64,000 nt of DNA, taken from contig DATGLK010000104.1 of the NCBI GenBank assembly GCA_035294265.1, positions 43,492 through 107,491 of the forward strand, in the 5' to 3' direction. The notes under the pieces are model-generated. The model was not told the origin of the DNA, made no database searches, and saw nothing but the letters and a program-made list of their open reading frames with translations. The DNA is from Candidatus Binataceae bacterium (lineage in GTDB: Bacteria; Desulfobacterota; Binatia; Binatales; Binataceae). How positions within the stretch are numbered: position 1 is the stretch's first letter; every line of letters starts with the position of its first letter. Made by a program: the position numbers and the translations under genes. This document shows positions 16,126-25,375 of the stretch, piece after piece.

Positions 16126-17361
16126 CTAGTCGATCGCCAACGCGGCGTAGGAAACCGCCGATTCAGTGGGCGGCTCCAGAGCAACGTCGTAGGCTAGCAG
16201 ACGGCCGCGCCGGCCGCGCAGCAGTTCAAGCTGGGTGTAAATGGGGGATAGACCACAGATCCTGCGCCGGTCGCCGTCGCATAGAATATCGCGAAAGAAA
16301 GCCGCGCCGTCACCCTGTTCGATAGTCTCAATCAGGCGCCGATCTTCTTCGCGCAGCCATGCGATCATGTCGTCATCAGCCGCCTGCGCGTCGCCGAACT
16401 TTTTGCCCACATGCGCGAAATCCACTCCGGCAATAATGCAGACCCGCCGGCCGTCGGCGGCCAATTCTTCGCCCAGCGCGTCGAGAAAAGCGCCAACCCT
16501 GGGATCGGCGTTCGGCATTCGACGGTCCCGTACAAGTTCATGGAAGGAGCTCACCAGGATAGGCACGATCTGGTAGTCCTCCAAGCCCAACGTGAGGGCA
16601 AGAAAGAGGGTCTGAAATTCGATCGAATGCTCGTTGCGATGAAGCAGCTCGTCGGCGAAGAGATCGCCCGCGCGATAGCGCCCGGCCAGCCGCGCCAAAA
16701 AAGCTCGATCGGTGGTGAGATTACCCAGCGGGGTGGCATAGTCTTTGGTGGTGGCCGTGAACAGCTCCGGGCCGCTGCCGTAGTGGGAAGTGCCCAGGAT
16801 AATCACCAGTTGAGGTGGTTGGCGCACCATCATCTGATGATAAGCGCGGGCGTAGGCCGACCTGCCGCGGCGCGGATCGATGTGCGGCGCGATCAGCCCG
16901 GCCAGATTGGGTAAACTGGGCTTACTCGCGATTTCGGCCCAACCCGGACCTTGTGGCGGTTCGAAAAAGCTCATCAGCTCCTTGCGCAACTCGCTCGGCT
17001 GGGCCGGGTAGCAAAGCCCGGCATGAGCGGCAGGTCGCTGGGCCAGCCCGGCAAATTCCTGACCAACCGCACGCCGACGACGGGCGAAGCGTGAATTGTC
17101 GAGAAAAAAACCCTGGTCAAGAGTCTCGATAAAGGCGTCGAGTTGCGCGGGCGGCAGAGCATACCCGAATTGGTGCGCAAAGGCTTGGCCGATCTCACCG
17201 GCGGAGCGCGTTCCATCCATCAGACTGAGCAGGAAGTAGGCGGCCGCACCCATCGCCAATGGTTGCGGAGCCAGACCCAGGGGATCGCGTAGGCAAATCA
17301 GCCGTTGCCCCTCATGCTCGATTGGGAAGGCCTCCACCGCGCGAATTCGTGGCTTGTCCAT
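16126..17361 (-). CDS. MEMO1-family protein with N-terminal PqqD-like domain (AmmeMemoRadiSam protein B-like)
   Basis: This is a 411-residue protein. Residues about 20-95 resemble a PqqD-type peptide-binding domain (AAAYFLLSLMDGTRSAGEIG...). From about residue 110 the MEMO domain begins (HAGLCYPA), with IAPHIDPRRG (H160) and ILGTSHYG (H193) as the conserved histidines, and IIAGVDFAHVGKKFG further on. MEMO proteins are structurally related to class III extradiol dioxygenases. In bacteria they often occur with AMMECR1 and radical SAM partners, but neither partner is in this window. The gene is divergent from a Rieske ferredoxin 36 bases away, so the two share a control region. Confidence 0.85.
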   Translation of the reverse strand: MDKPRIRAVEAFPIEHEGQRLICLRDPLGLAPQPLAMGAAAYFLLSLMDGTRSAGEIGQAFAHQFGYALPPAQLDAFIETLDQGFFLDNSRFARRRRAVGQEFAGLAQRPAAHAGLCYPAQPSELRKELMSFFEPPQGPGWAEIASKPSLPNLAGLIAPHIDPRRGRSAYARAYHQMMVRQPPQLVIILGTSHYGSGPELFTATTKDYATPLGNLTTDRAFLARLAGRYRAGDLFADELLHRNEHSIEFQTLFLALTLGLEDYQIVPILVSSFHELVRDRRMPNADPRVGAFLDALGEELAADGRRVCIIAGVDFAHVGKKFGDAQAADDDMIAWLREEDRRLIETIEQGDGAAFFRDILCDGDRRRICGLSPIYTQLELLRGRRGRLLAYDVALEPPTESAVSYAALAID

Positions 17362-17396
17362 TGATCGGCGGACTCCGTATAGACAGGTTAAGAGCT

Positions 17397-17801
17397 GTGG
17401 CAGCCACGAGCAAGAAAGCTGGCCGACCTCGGCGCCCGCGCTTCAGAATCGCGGCGAGCGCGGAGCTGCCGCCGGGCGCGTCGCGGAAGTTCCTTTTGAC
17501 GATCGCCGGGATCGAAGAGGAATGCTTCCTGATCAACCTAGGGGGCGAATTTTACGCTTACGTCAATCGATGCCGACACGTACCGCTGCCGTTGGATTGG
17601 GTGGATAACCAGTTTTTTACCCCAGATCGTCGCTATCTGATCTGCCAAACCCACGGTGCGCTTTACTTGCCGGCCTCGGGCCTGTGCGTAAGTGGGCCCG
17701 GGGACACGTGTGGAAAGACGTTATTTCGCATTCCTTTGGAGACGGAGGCCGGACAGATTTACGCATGCCCGCCGGCGGGCGCGCCGGAGCCGGGAATTTA
17801 A
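17397..17801 (+). CDS. Rieske-type [2Fe-2S] ferredoxin
   Basis: This is a 134-residue soluble protein. The Rieske ligands are C59-x-H61 and C83-x2-H86 (CQTHGALY), with 21 residues between the half-sites. FYAYVNRCRH matches the segment preceding the first half-site of this family. The GTG at 17397 places a short basic tail before the domain; the frame stays open further upstream, but that part overlaps the divergent MEMO gene. It may supply electrons to an oxygenase or act with the MEMO protein beside it. No signal peptide is seen. Confidence 0.78.
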   Translation: MAATSKKAGRPRRPRFRIAASAELPPGASRKFLLTIAGIEEECFLINLGGEFYAYVNRCRHVPLPLDWVDNQFFTPDRRYLICQTHGALYLPASGLCVSGPGDTCGKTLFRIPLETEAGQIYACPPAGAPEPGI

Positions 17802-17826
17802 GCCCGCTCAGCAGGCACGATCAGGG

Positions 17827-18072
17827 CTATTCGTATTCATCGCCGAAATGGGCCCGTACGATGCGGGACTTGAGATATTCCAGCGTGCCAAGATCTTCGA
17901 CAATATCCCCGCCAGTGTCATAAAAGAACAGCTCGCCGTTTTTGGTTCGGCCAACCGCGATAATCCATTCCAGATCATCACGATCTTCGAGCAGGTAGTT
18001 GATGGTTTGGGCGACCCCACGGCCCGGTATGATGGTTACTTTTGGGCGGGGAGATTTTTCTTGCTTGGCCAT
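17827..18072 (-). CDS. Small conserved-looking protein of unknown function
   Basis: This 81-residue acidic protein begins MAKQEKSPRPKVTIIPGRG. It contains a DLEWIIAVGRTKNGELFFYD stretch that looks like a beta-hairpin fold, and ends HFGDEYE. AAGG lies about six bases upstream of the ATG. I recognise no domain, and there is no signal peptide or membrane segment. It is convergent with the Rieske ferredoxin and lies 69 bases downstream of the rRNA methyltransferase gene on the same strand. Confidence 0.6.
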   Translation of the reverse strand: MAKQEKSPRPKVTIIPGRGVAQTINYLLEDRDDLEWIIAVGRTKNGELFFYDTGGDIVEDLGTLEYLKSRIVRAHFGDEYE

Positions 18073-18141
18073 CTGTTAGCCTTAATTTGCGGCGGCCAGG
18101 TGTCCCAGGAACTCTGGTTCAGAGTATGAGCCGCTCTGGAG

Positions 18142-19419
18142 TCAAGTCAATAGCGCAACCGCCACCACCTCCAGGTGATGAGTGTTGGGAAAAAAGTCGA
18201 ACCCGCGCACACTTTCCAGCCGATAGCCCTGTTCGCACAGCAAGCGCAAATCACGCACCACGGTGGCGCAGTCGCATGATACGTACACCACTTGGCGTGG
18301 GCGCAAGCGCCCCAACGAGGCCATCAGGGGACGGGCACCGCCGCGCGGTGGATCGAGCAGCGCGAGGTCCGGGCGATAGCCCGCGCGCAGCAAAAACGGC
18401 GCTAGTTCCGCCGCCCGCATCGCCACGAAACGGACGGGCAGAGCCAACCTGCGCGCGTTGCGCTCGGCGGCCTCGATCGCCAGTGCGTCTGCATCCACCC
18501 CCAAGACCTCCAGCCCGCGCCGGGCCAGTGGCAAGCTGAAATTGCCCGCGCCGCAATAAAGGTCCAGCACCTTGCGCGCATCCGCCTGCGCTACGCGCTC
18601 GAGCACCGCCGCGATCAAAGCACGATTAGCTTGGTGATTGACCTGGCTGAAGGCATCGGCCGCCAGCCGCAATTCCAGGCCCGGTTCCAATTCCAAGCTG
18701 GTCTCGACCTCGCCCACCGCGATCCGCCGATCGCGCGCCCGCACAACCAGCCCCGCCAGCCCCGCTTGCGCGATCGCCCTGGTCGCACGTGTTTGGTCCT
18801 GCTCCTGAGCGCGCCGATTAAGGATCGCCACCGCGACCGGACCCACTCCCGCAGCCACCAGTTCCAGCTCTTCACATCCGGGCAAGGCCGCGACCACAGC
18901 TCTAGCGACGTCGAGATTGAGCTCGGGCACGGTTAGCAGGCATTGGTCGATCGGGACCAAATCGTTGGTGCCCGTACGGTAGAATCCAAGCAGGCCCGCC
19001 GAACTTACTTGCAGCCGCACCCGCGCCCGATAGCCGAATTCGCGCGGCGCGGGTTGCACCAGATCGTTGGTCTGCAAGCGCAGGCCCAATCCGCGCTCGA
19101 ATTGCTGGGCGAGCAGCCGCCCCTTGGCCGCGAGCTGGGCCGGATATACGACTTGCTGCCAGTCACAGCCGCCGCATCGGGGAAGGAAAGGACAGGGCGG
19201 AGAGCGGCGCGCCGGCGCCGGCTCGATCACGCGCCGTAGCGTGGCGAGCGCGTAAGTACCTCGATCGCGCTCGATCTCGGCCTCGATCAGATCGCCCGGC
19301 ACCGTCCCCGGGACCATCAGCACTCGGCCCTGATAGCGCCCTAGGCCGAAAGGACCGCTCAACTCCTCGATCGCCACTTCGACCCGAGCCGGGCGAAGGC
19401 GCTCGACGACGGCAGGCAT
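18142..19419 (-). CDS. rlmD: 23S rRNA (uracil-5-)-methyltransferase, RlmD/RumA family
   Basis: This 425-residue protein begins with a TRAM RNA-binding domain (about 10-65). Three cysteines of a [4Fe-4S] site follow (C76, C82, C85 in CPFLPRCGGCDW), with a likely fourth in DQCLL. The SAM-binding motif is DLYCGAGNFSLPLA, the substrate-pocket motif LLDPPRGGA, and the catalytic cysteine lies in YVSCDCATVVRDL. It methylates C5 of a uridine in RNA, most likely 23S rRNA. An in-frame GTG lies six codons upstream of the chosen ATG. Enzymes of this group can differ in target position, so the symbol is by family. Confidence 0.85.
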   Translation of the reverse strand: MPAVVERLRPARVEVAIEELSGPFGLGRYQGRVLMVPGTVPGDLIEAEIERDRGTYALATLRRVIEPAPARRSPPCPFLPRCGGCDWQQVVYPAQLAAKGRLLAQQFERGLGLRLQTNDLVQPAPREFGYRARVRLQVSSAGLLGFYRTGTNDLVPIDQCLLTVPELNLDVARAVVAALPGCEELELVAAGVGPVAVAILNRRAQEQDQTRATRAIAQAGLAGLVVRARDRRIAVGEVETSLELEPGLELRLAADAFSQVNHQANRALIAAVLERVAQADARKVLDLYCGAGNFSLPLARRGLEVLGVDADALAIEAAERNARRLALPVRFVAMRAAELAPFLLRAGYRPDLALLDPPRGGARPLMASLGRLRPRQVVYVSCDCATVVRDLRLLCEQGYRLESVRGFDFFPNTHHLEVVAVALLT

Positions 19420-19525
19420 GGTTTTGGACCCGCTCACGCACTTATAATCCTACCCCATAGCGTTCCGAGATTCGACGGAGCGGACCAAATGGTGGCCATG
19501 CAGGCGGGGTCAGGGGAAAGCGCCA

Positions 19526-22500
19526 GTGAGCAGTGAAACCATCGAGACTTTGATCGAGGCACAAGTACAGGGGGACGAGGCGCGGGTGCTCAAGCTATTC
19601 GCGGCACGCCTGTTCGTGCGAATGCCACCGGAGTTAGCACGCCGCCTGCTTGACGAAGAAGCCCTGGAGCTGGCGCGAGCAGGGCTGGATTTCTTCGCGA
19701 GTCGCACCGATAACCCCACTCTGGCGCTGCGCGAGCAGAGGCTGGGCGGGCAACTCCATAGCGTGGTGCAGGTAGCGATGCGCGACGGCGCCTTTATCGT
19801 CGATAGCATTCGCAACTATCTTCATGAGGTTTCACTCACCCCACTTGCGCTCCTCCATCCAGTCTTCGGCGTGGCCCGCGACGGCGAGGGCAAGCTGGCA
19901 AGTTTCGAACTGGCCAGCGTGCGCGAAAGCCGGGAGGCATATGTCGCGGCCGTGCTGGAAGAGAAGTTGGATCAGGTCGCGGCCAACCGCCTACTCGCCG
20001 CACTGGCGCCGCGCCTGCGCGAGGTGGCCGCTGCAACTGCCGATTTCGCGCCGATGAGCGCGCGCTGCTTGCAACTGTGCGAGGAATTGGCGCGCGCCCG
20101 CGAATTGATCGAGGTGCGCGATTTTTTGCGTTGGATGGCAGGCGGGGGCTGGATTTTCCTGGGCTACCGTCACTACGAGCTGGACCGCGACCATCAATTA
20201 AACGAACAGCGCGACGCCTCCCTGGGCATCTTGCGCGCTCCAGTGCGTGAGTTGGGCGGCTTGGAGCATTACGAGCGGGAGTGGCTGTTCACTGGCCCTC
20301 GGGTGATTGTGGGCAAAAGCCGCCAACCTGCGTTCGTGCACCGCACCGATCTGATGGACGAAATTCTCATTCGCCGGGGCGTCAACGGCGCGGTCAGCGG
20401 CTTCGAGCACTTCCTGGGGCTGTTCACCACCAAGGCGGCAAGCGAGGAGGCCGCCCAAGTGCCCCTGCTGCGCGACAAACTGCGCCAGTTGCTGCAACGC
20501 GAGCAATTGCAGCCGGGCTCCCACGATTACAAGGAGCTGATCGCCGCTTTCAACGGCTTGCCCAAGGCCGAGCTGTTCCGCGCCTCGGTGGACGAGTTGG
20601 GTATGCAGTTGACCGCCTTGCGTCAGGGCGCGGGGGAAGACGCGGTGCGGGTTACGATCGCGCCCGATGCGCCGCGCCGCATGGTTATTGTGATGGTCCT
20701 GATGCCACGTGAGCGTTTCTCCGCCCAGGTGCGGGTGGAAATTCAAGAAACGCTGCGCCGGCGCTTGGGCGGGGAATTGATTTATTACCACCTTCAACTA
20801 CAGGAGGGCTATGAGGCGCAGCTCCACTTTTGCTTCGCCGCGCCACCACCGCCGGCTGCGGTCTTGTCCGAGATTCGAAACGACGTCGGTCGGCTAACGC
20901 GAACCTGGAGCGATCGCTTGCGAGAGGGATTGATCGAACGCTGGGGTGACCCGCGCGCCGCCCTTCTAGCCGCTCGCTACGACCACGCCTTTCCCCCGGC
21001 CTATCAGGCTGCCGCTGACCCTGCCCGCGCCCTGACCGATATCGAGCGACTGGAGATTTTGCTGGCCGGTGGCAAGCCACCGGTGGAGATATCCGCAACT
21101 GAGCAAGCGGGGGCCCTGGAACTGCGTCTTTACCAGTTGGGTGAAGAGCCCGCACTCTCGGACCTGATGCCGATGCTGCAAAATTTTGGCTTGCGCGTCC
21201 TGTCCGAAGCCGCCTACCAGCTTGCTCCCCGCGCCGGCACCCAGAGCGAGCGCGCGTTCGTGCTGCAATTCGTGGTGCAGACTGGCGCACACGATAGCGC
21301 CGCTGGGCTCGAGCGCGCATCTGAATTGAGCGCCGCGCTGAGCGCGGTGCGCGCCGGCTGGCTGGAGGACGACCCGCTCAATGCCCTGGTCGTGAGCGGC
21401 GGCCTGCAATGGCGCGAGGTGGCGTTGTTACGGCTGTATCTGGCGGCGGCATTTCAAATGAAACTGGCGCCCGCGCTGGCCGCGCTGCGGCGGATTTTTT
21501 TATCCCATCCGGCGCTAGCCAAGCGTCTCATCGAGTTCTTCAGCCTGCGTCTACGCCCCGGGGCCGCTACGCCGGCCGCGCAAATCGAGGCGTGCAAGGC
21601 GGATTATCTTTCCAGCTTGGGCGCGATCGACAACCTGAGCGACGATCGCAGCGCGCGCCGCGTGCTAGCCCTGGTCGAAGCCACCGTGCGCAGCAATTAT
21701 TTCGTCACCCCCGCCGCCGACACCGTCCCATACCTGGCAATCAAGCTTGCTAGCAACCGCCTTCCCGATCTACCCGATGTCGCGCCGCTCTATGAGATCC
21801 ACGTTGACAGTCCGCTCATGCAGGGCTGTCATCTGCGCGCCGGCATGGTGGCGCGCGGGGGAATTCGGGCCAGCGACCGGCTGGAGGATTTTCGCACCGA
21901 AATCCTGGAGTTGATGAAGACCCAGACCGTCAAAAACGCGATTATCGTGCCGGTGGGCGCCAAGGGCGGCTTCGTACTCAAGCATGCGGGAAACGTGGGC
22001 CCCGAGCAGGTGGTCGCGGCATACAAGACCTTGATCAACGGCATGCTCGACCTGACCGACAATGTGGTCAAGGGCCGGGTGATTCATCCCCCGGACGGCG
22101 CCATTCTGGATGGCGACGATCCCTACCTGGTGGTAGCCGCTGACAAGGGAACAGCGGAGTTTTCGGACATCGCCAACGAACTGGCGATCGCACGCGGCTT
22201 CTGGCTGGGCGACGCTTTTGCCTCGGGCGGCAGCCAAGGTTACGACCACAAGAAACTGGGCATCACGGCGCGCGGGGCTTGGGAATCCGCCAAACGCCAT
22301 CTTCGCGAATTGGGCCGCGACCCCGACGGCGGCGCGCCGGTCACGGTAGTGGGAATCGGCGACATGGCCGGCGACGTGTTCGGCAATGGCATGTTGCAAT
22401 CGGCCAATCTGAAGTTGCTGGCCGCCTTTAACCATCGTCACATCTTCCTCGACCCCGATCCCGACCCCAGGCTCAGCTTTGCCGAGCGCCAGCGGCTGTT

Positions 22501-24259
22501 CGCCCTGCCTCATTCGCAATGGTCGGACTACAACCCCGCTCTTCTCAGCCCGGGTGGAGCGATCGTTCGCCGCGGCCAAAAAGTCATCGCGCTCAGTCCC
22601 CAGGTACGCGCCGCGTTGGGTATCGAAGAGTCCGAGCTGGACAGCGACAGCTTGATCAAGGCGATTTTGCGGGCGCCGGTCGATCTGCTCTACAACGGCG
22701 GCATCGGGACCTACCTGCGCGCCAGCGATGAGAGCGACGCCGAGGTGGGCGATCACGCCAACGATGGCTGCCGGATAGCAGCCAATCAGCTACGCACCAA
22801 AATCGTGGTGGAGGGGGGTAATCTCGGCTTTACCCAACGCGCTCGGGTCGAATACGCACTGGCAGGCGGCCGTATCAATACCGACGCGATCGACAATTCG
22901 GCCGGCGTCGATCTGTCCGATCACGAAGTCAATCTGAAGATCCTGTTCGCGCCCGCCCTGCTCCGGGGTTCACTGGATCTCGCCCAGCGTAACCAGGCCC
23001 TGACCGCGGCCACCGCCGAGGTGTGCGAGCAAGTGTTGGCCAACAATCGCGACCAAGTTCTCTTGCTCAGCTTGGAACAAGTCCGCAGCGCCCGCCAGCC
23101 CAGCGTCTTTCGCGAGCATCTCAACGAGATCGAGCACCGCGGCCTGTTGCGCCGGCGCGAAGAGGCGCTTCCCAGCCACGAAGCGCTGCACGAACGGCAA
23201 ACTCGCTTCGTCGGCCTGACCCGCCCGGAATTGGCCGTGCTGGTGGCTTACACCAAGATCGACTTGGCCCAGCGGCTGCATCAGGCCGCGTTCATCGACG
23301 ACCCGTATTTCAACACGCGTTTCCTGGTCCCCTACTTTCCTGGCTCGATCGTACGCGACTACGGCGCCGAGGTGGGTCGACATCAACTGCGGCGCGAGCT
23401 TATCGCCACCACCCTGGTCAATGAGCTGGTCGATCTGATGGGCGCAATCTTCATATTCAGCCTGATGCGCGATTTCGACACCAGCGCGCAAGACGCGATC
23501 AGGGCTTGGCTGATAGCCAGCGACGTGCTCGACTTGCGCGCCCATCTCAACCGCGTCAAGCAGCGCATGAATCAGCTTATTCCCGGCGCCGAGGTGGCGG
23601 CCTTGCTCTCGCTGGAACAGGCCGCCGACCGCGCCACTCGCGCCCTGCTGGGCGCGGCCGCTTCCGAGCAGCCAATCGCACAGCGCGTGGCGCAACTGGC
23701 GCCTGCCTGGAACGAGGTCGGCATGCAATTCGAAAGCGCGCTAACCGGAGGCGAGCGCGCCCGTTTCGAGCGCTACTATCGCGATCTGCGCGCAGCCGGG
23801 CTGGCTGAGAGCGACGCTCATCCTCTGGCCCGCCTAAACTTCGCCGATCACCTGCTCCAGATCATCGGGCTGAGCGTGCAGACCGCGACTCCCGCGAGCC
23901 GCGCCGCGCAGGCCTTTTTCGCTCTGGCTGGGGTGATCGACTTCGCGCTCATCGAAGAGGCGCTAGCCGCTATCGGCCCTCACGATCGATGGGAACGGCG
24001 CGCGGCGCAAGATCTTGCCCTGGAGTTGCAATGGGGACGCTTGCGGCTAACCCAGCAACTGCTGGCTGAGCCACCGCTGCTGGTGGAATCCTCCGAGCAA
24101 CTTGGCCGCTGGCTGGCTGGCCGAGATCGCAAACGGATGGAGCAGGTCCAGCACACTTTGGCCGAGCTCAAAGCGACGGCCAACCTCGGCTTGGCTCCCT
24201 TGGGGGTAGCGGTGCGGCTCATCTCGCGTCTGGCCAGCGCAGTCGCGCCGCAAGCCTGA
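19526..24259 (+). CDS. gdhB: NAD-specific glutamate dehydrogenase, large (1500-1600 residue) type
   Basis: This 1,577-residue protein catalyses oxidative deamination of glutamate to 2-oxoglutarate with NAD. The long N-terminal third carries ACT-like regulatory segments. The catalytic core begins near residue 770 with MVARGGIRASDRLEDFRTE and KNAIIVPVGAKGGFVLK, which hold the substrate-binding residues. DMAGDVFGNGML is the start of the NAD-binding domain, and VEGGNLGFTQRARVEY closes it. The GTG start is preceded by AGGGGAAAG. The length is slightly under the usual 1,600 residues. It is monocistronic by spacing, and large homohexameric enzymes of this class are usually allosterically controlled. 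Confidence 0.93.
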   Translation: MSSETIETLIEAQVQGDEARVLKLFAARLFVRMPPELARRLLDEEALELARAGLDFFASRTDNPTLALREQRLGGQLHSVVQVAMRDGAFIVDSIRNYLHEVSLTPLALLHPVFGVARDGEGKLASFELASVRESREAYVAAVLEEKLDQVAANRLLAALAPRLREVAAATADFAPMSARCLQLCEELARARELIEVRDFLRWMAGGGWIFLGYRHYELDRDHQLNEQRDASLGILRAPVRELGGLEHYEREWLFTGPRVIVGKSRQPAFVHRTDLMDEILIRRGVNGAVSGFEHFLGLFTTKAASEEAAQVPLLRDKLRQLLQREQLQPGSHDYKELIAAFNGLPKAELFRASVDELGMQLTALRQGAGEDAVRVTIAPDAPRRMVIVMVLMPRERFSAQVRVEIQETLRRRLGGELIYYHLQLQEGYEAQLHFCFAAPPPPAAVLSEIRNDVGRLTRTWSDRLREGLIERWGDPRAALLAARYDHAFPPAYQAAADPARALTDIERLEILLAGGKPPVEISATEQAGALELRLYQLGEEPALSDLMPMLQNFGLRVLSEAAYQLAPRAGTQSERAFVLQFVVQTGAHDSAAGLERASELSAALSAVRAGWLEDDPLNALVVSGGLQWREVALLRLYLAAAFQMKLAPALAALRRIFLSHPALAKRLIEFFSLRLRPGAATPAAQIEACKADYLSSLGAIDNLSDDRSARRVLALVEATVRSNYFVTPAADTVPYLAIKLASNRLPDLPDVAPLYEIHVDSPLMQGCHLRAGMVARGGIRASDRLEDFRTEILELMKTQTVKNAIIVPVGAKGGFVLKHAGNVGPEQVVAAYKTLINGMLDLTDNVVKGRVIHPPDGAILDGDDPYLVVAADKGTAEFSDIANELAIARGFWLGDAFASGGSQGYDHKKLGITARGAWESAKRHLRELGRDPDGGAPVTVVGIGDMAGDVFGNGMLQSANLKLLAAFNHRHIFLDPDPDPRLSFAERQRLFALPHSQWSDYNPALLSPGGAIVRRGQKVIALSPQVRAALGIEESELDSDSLIKAILRAPVDLLYNGGIGTYLRASDESDAEVGDHANDGCRIAANQLRTKIVVEGGNLGFTQRARVEYALAGGRINTDAIDNSAGVDLSDHEVNLKILFAPALLRGSLDLAQRNQALTAATAEVCEQVLANNRDQVLLLSLEQVRSARQPSVFREHLNEIEHRGLLRRREEALPSHEALHERQTRFVGLTRPELAVLVAYTKIDLAQRLHQAAFIDDPYFNTRFLVPYFPGSIVRDYGAEVGRHQLRRELIATTLVNELVDLMGAIFIFSLMRDFDTSAQDAIRAWLIASDVLDLRAHLNRVKQRMNQLIPGAEVAALLSLEQAADRATRALLGAAASEQPIAQRVAQLAPAWNEVGMQFESALTGGERARFERYYRDLRAAGLAESDAHPLARLNFADHLLQIIGLSVQTATPASRAAQAFFALAGVIDFALIEEALAAIGPHDRWERRAAQDLALELQWGRLRLTQQLLAEPPLLVESSEQLGRWLAGRDRKRMEQVQHTLAELKATANLGLAPLGVAVRLISRLASAVAPQA

Positions 24260-24380
24260 TGGCGCATCTGGCGCTTTCCTTGGAACCTGCTTTGACCAAC
24301 CCGCCTGGCCGATCTATGCTCGCGGCAGATAATAGAGGCGTCAGGCCGAGCGGAGCGCCACGCCGGCGAAAAGGAACCTG

Positions 24381-25370
24381 ATGAAAATCCAGCTTAGTAT
24401 CGGGATGGCTTCCAATCCGCGAACTTGGCCGATTCTCGACGGCCGGGTGCAGCCCGACGGCATCGATTTAATCCCCAGCGTGGTCCATCCCTCCGAGCTG
24501 TTTTGGCGCCAGTTGCGCTTTGGCGATTTCGACGTCTCTGAGATGTCCTTCTCTTCCCTGATGATGACCATCGCCCGTGGCGATGAGCGCTGGGTCGGGT
24601 TACCAATCTTCACCACTCGCGAATTCTTTCACACCCGCATTCTGGTGCGCCGCGATGCCGGCATCGAGCGGCCACAGGACCTCAAGGGCAAGCGGGTGGG
24701 GGTACCGGAGTATCAGATGACGGCGGCGCTGTGGACGCGCGGGGTATTGCAACACGAGTTTGGAGTCGAGCCGCGCGAGATGCAGTTTTGGATGGAGCGC
24801 ACGCCCGAGCACAGCCACGGCGGCGCCACCGGCTTTACCCCACCGCCAGGGGTGGTGGTGCATCAAATCCCGGCCGACGAAGACATCGGCACCATGTTGC
24901 TGGCGGGCAAGCTGGACGCCACCCTGCGCTATATCGTCGACAACAACCTGGTCGATCGCGCCCGCGCCGACTTGCGAGGCCATCCGGAAATCCACCCGCT
25001 GTTCGATCCGATAGCCGAGGGAACGCGCTATTTTCGCAAGACCGGAATCCTGCCGATCAATCATGGGATGGTGATTAAGCGCGAGTTGGCGCAAAAATAT
25101 CCCTGGGCGATCCTCAATTTGCTTAAAGCCTTCGAGCAGGCCAACGCGATCGCCAACCGCGAGCGGCTCGAGCACGTCGAGTACCACCTGGCCTGCGGGC
25201 TGCTTACGCCTGAAAGCCGCGCCGCGTTGCAAACTCCGCTGGTCCAGCACGGCATCCGCGCCAATCGCAAGACCTTGGAGACTGCGGCGCAATATTCCCA
25301 CGAGCAAGGGCTGACGCCGCGCTTGATGCGGCTGGAGGAAGTCTTCGCCGCCAGCGCGATGGATCAGTAA
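24381..25370 (+). CDS. 4,5-dihydroxyphthalate decarboxylase-like protein with substrate-binding-protein fold
   Basis: This 329-residue protein has no signal peptide. SIGMASNPRTWPILDG at the N-terminus, DLKGKRVGVPEYQMTAALW in the middle and LPINHGMVIKRE later are typical of the family that contains 4,5-dihydroxyphthalate decarboxylase and related PBP-like cytoplasmic proteins. Decarboxylation of an aromatic acid would fit the phthalate-type oxygenases about 12 kb to the left, but the two are not in one operon. Many family members are annotated simply as ABC substrate-binding proteins. No ABC permease or ATPase is adjacent. AAGGAA precedes the ATG. Confidence 0.72.
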   Translation: MKIQLSIGMASNPRTWPILDGRVQPDGIDLIPSVVHPSELFWRQLRFGDFDVSEMSFSSLMMTIARGDERWVGLPIFTTREFFHTRILVRRDAGIERPQDLKGKRVGVPEYQMTAALWTRGVLQHEFGVEPREMQFWMERTPEHSHGGATGFTPPPGVVVHQIPADEDIGTMLLAGKLDATLRYIVDNNLVDRARADLRGHPEIHPLFDPIAEGTRYFRKTGILPINHGMVIKRELAQKYPWAILNLLKAFEQANAIANRERLEHVEYHLACGLLTPESRAALQTPLVQHGIRANRKTLETAAQYSHEQGLTPRLMRLEEVFAASAMDQ

Positions 25371-25375
25371 GCCGG

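Noticed and set aside
19824-23808. Many long frames on both strands inside the glutamate dehydrogenase gene
   Set aside because: They are shadows of a GC-rich gene, without ribosome binding sites or family motifs.
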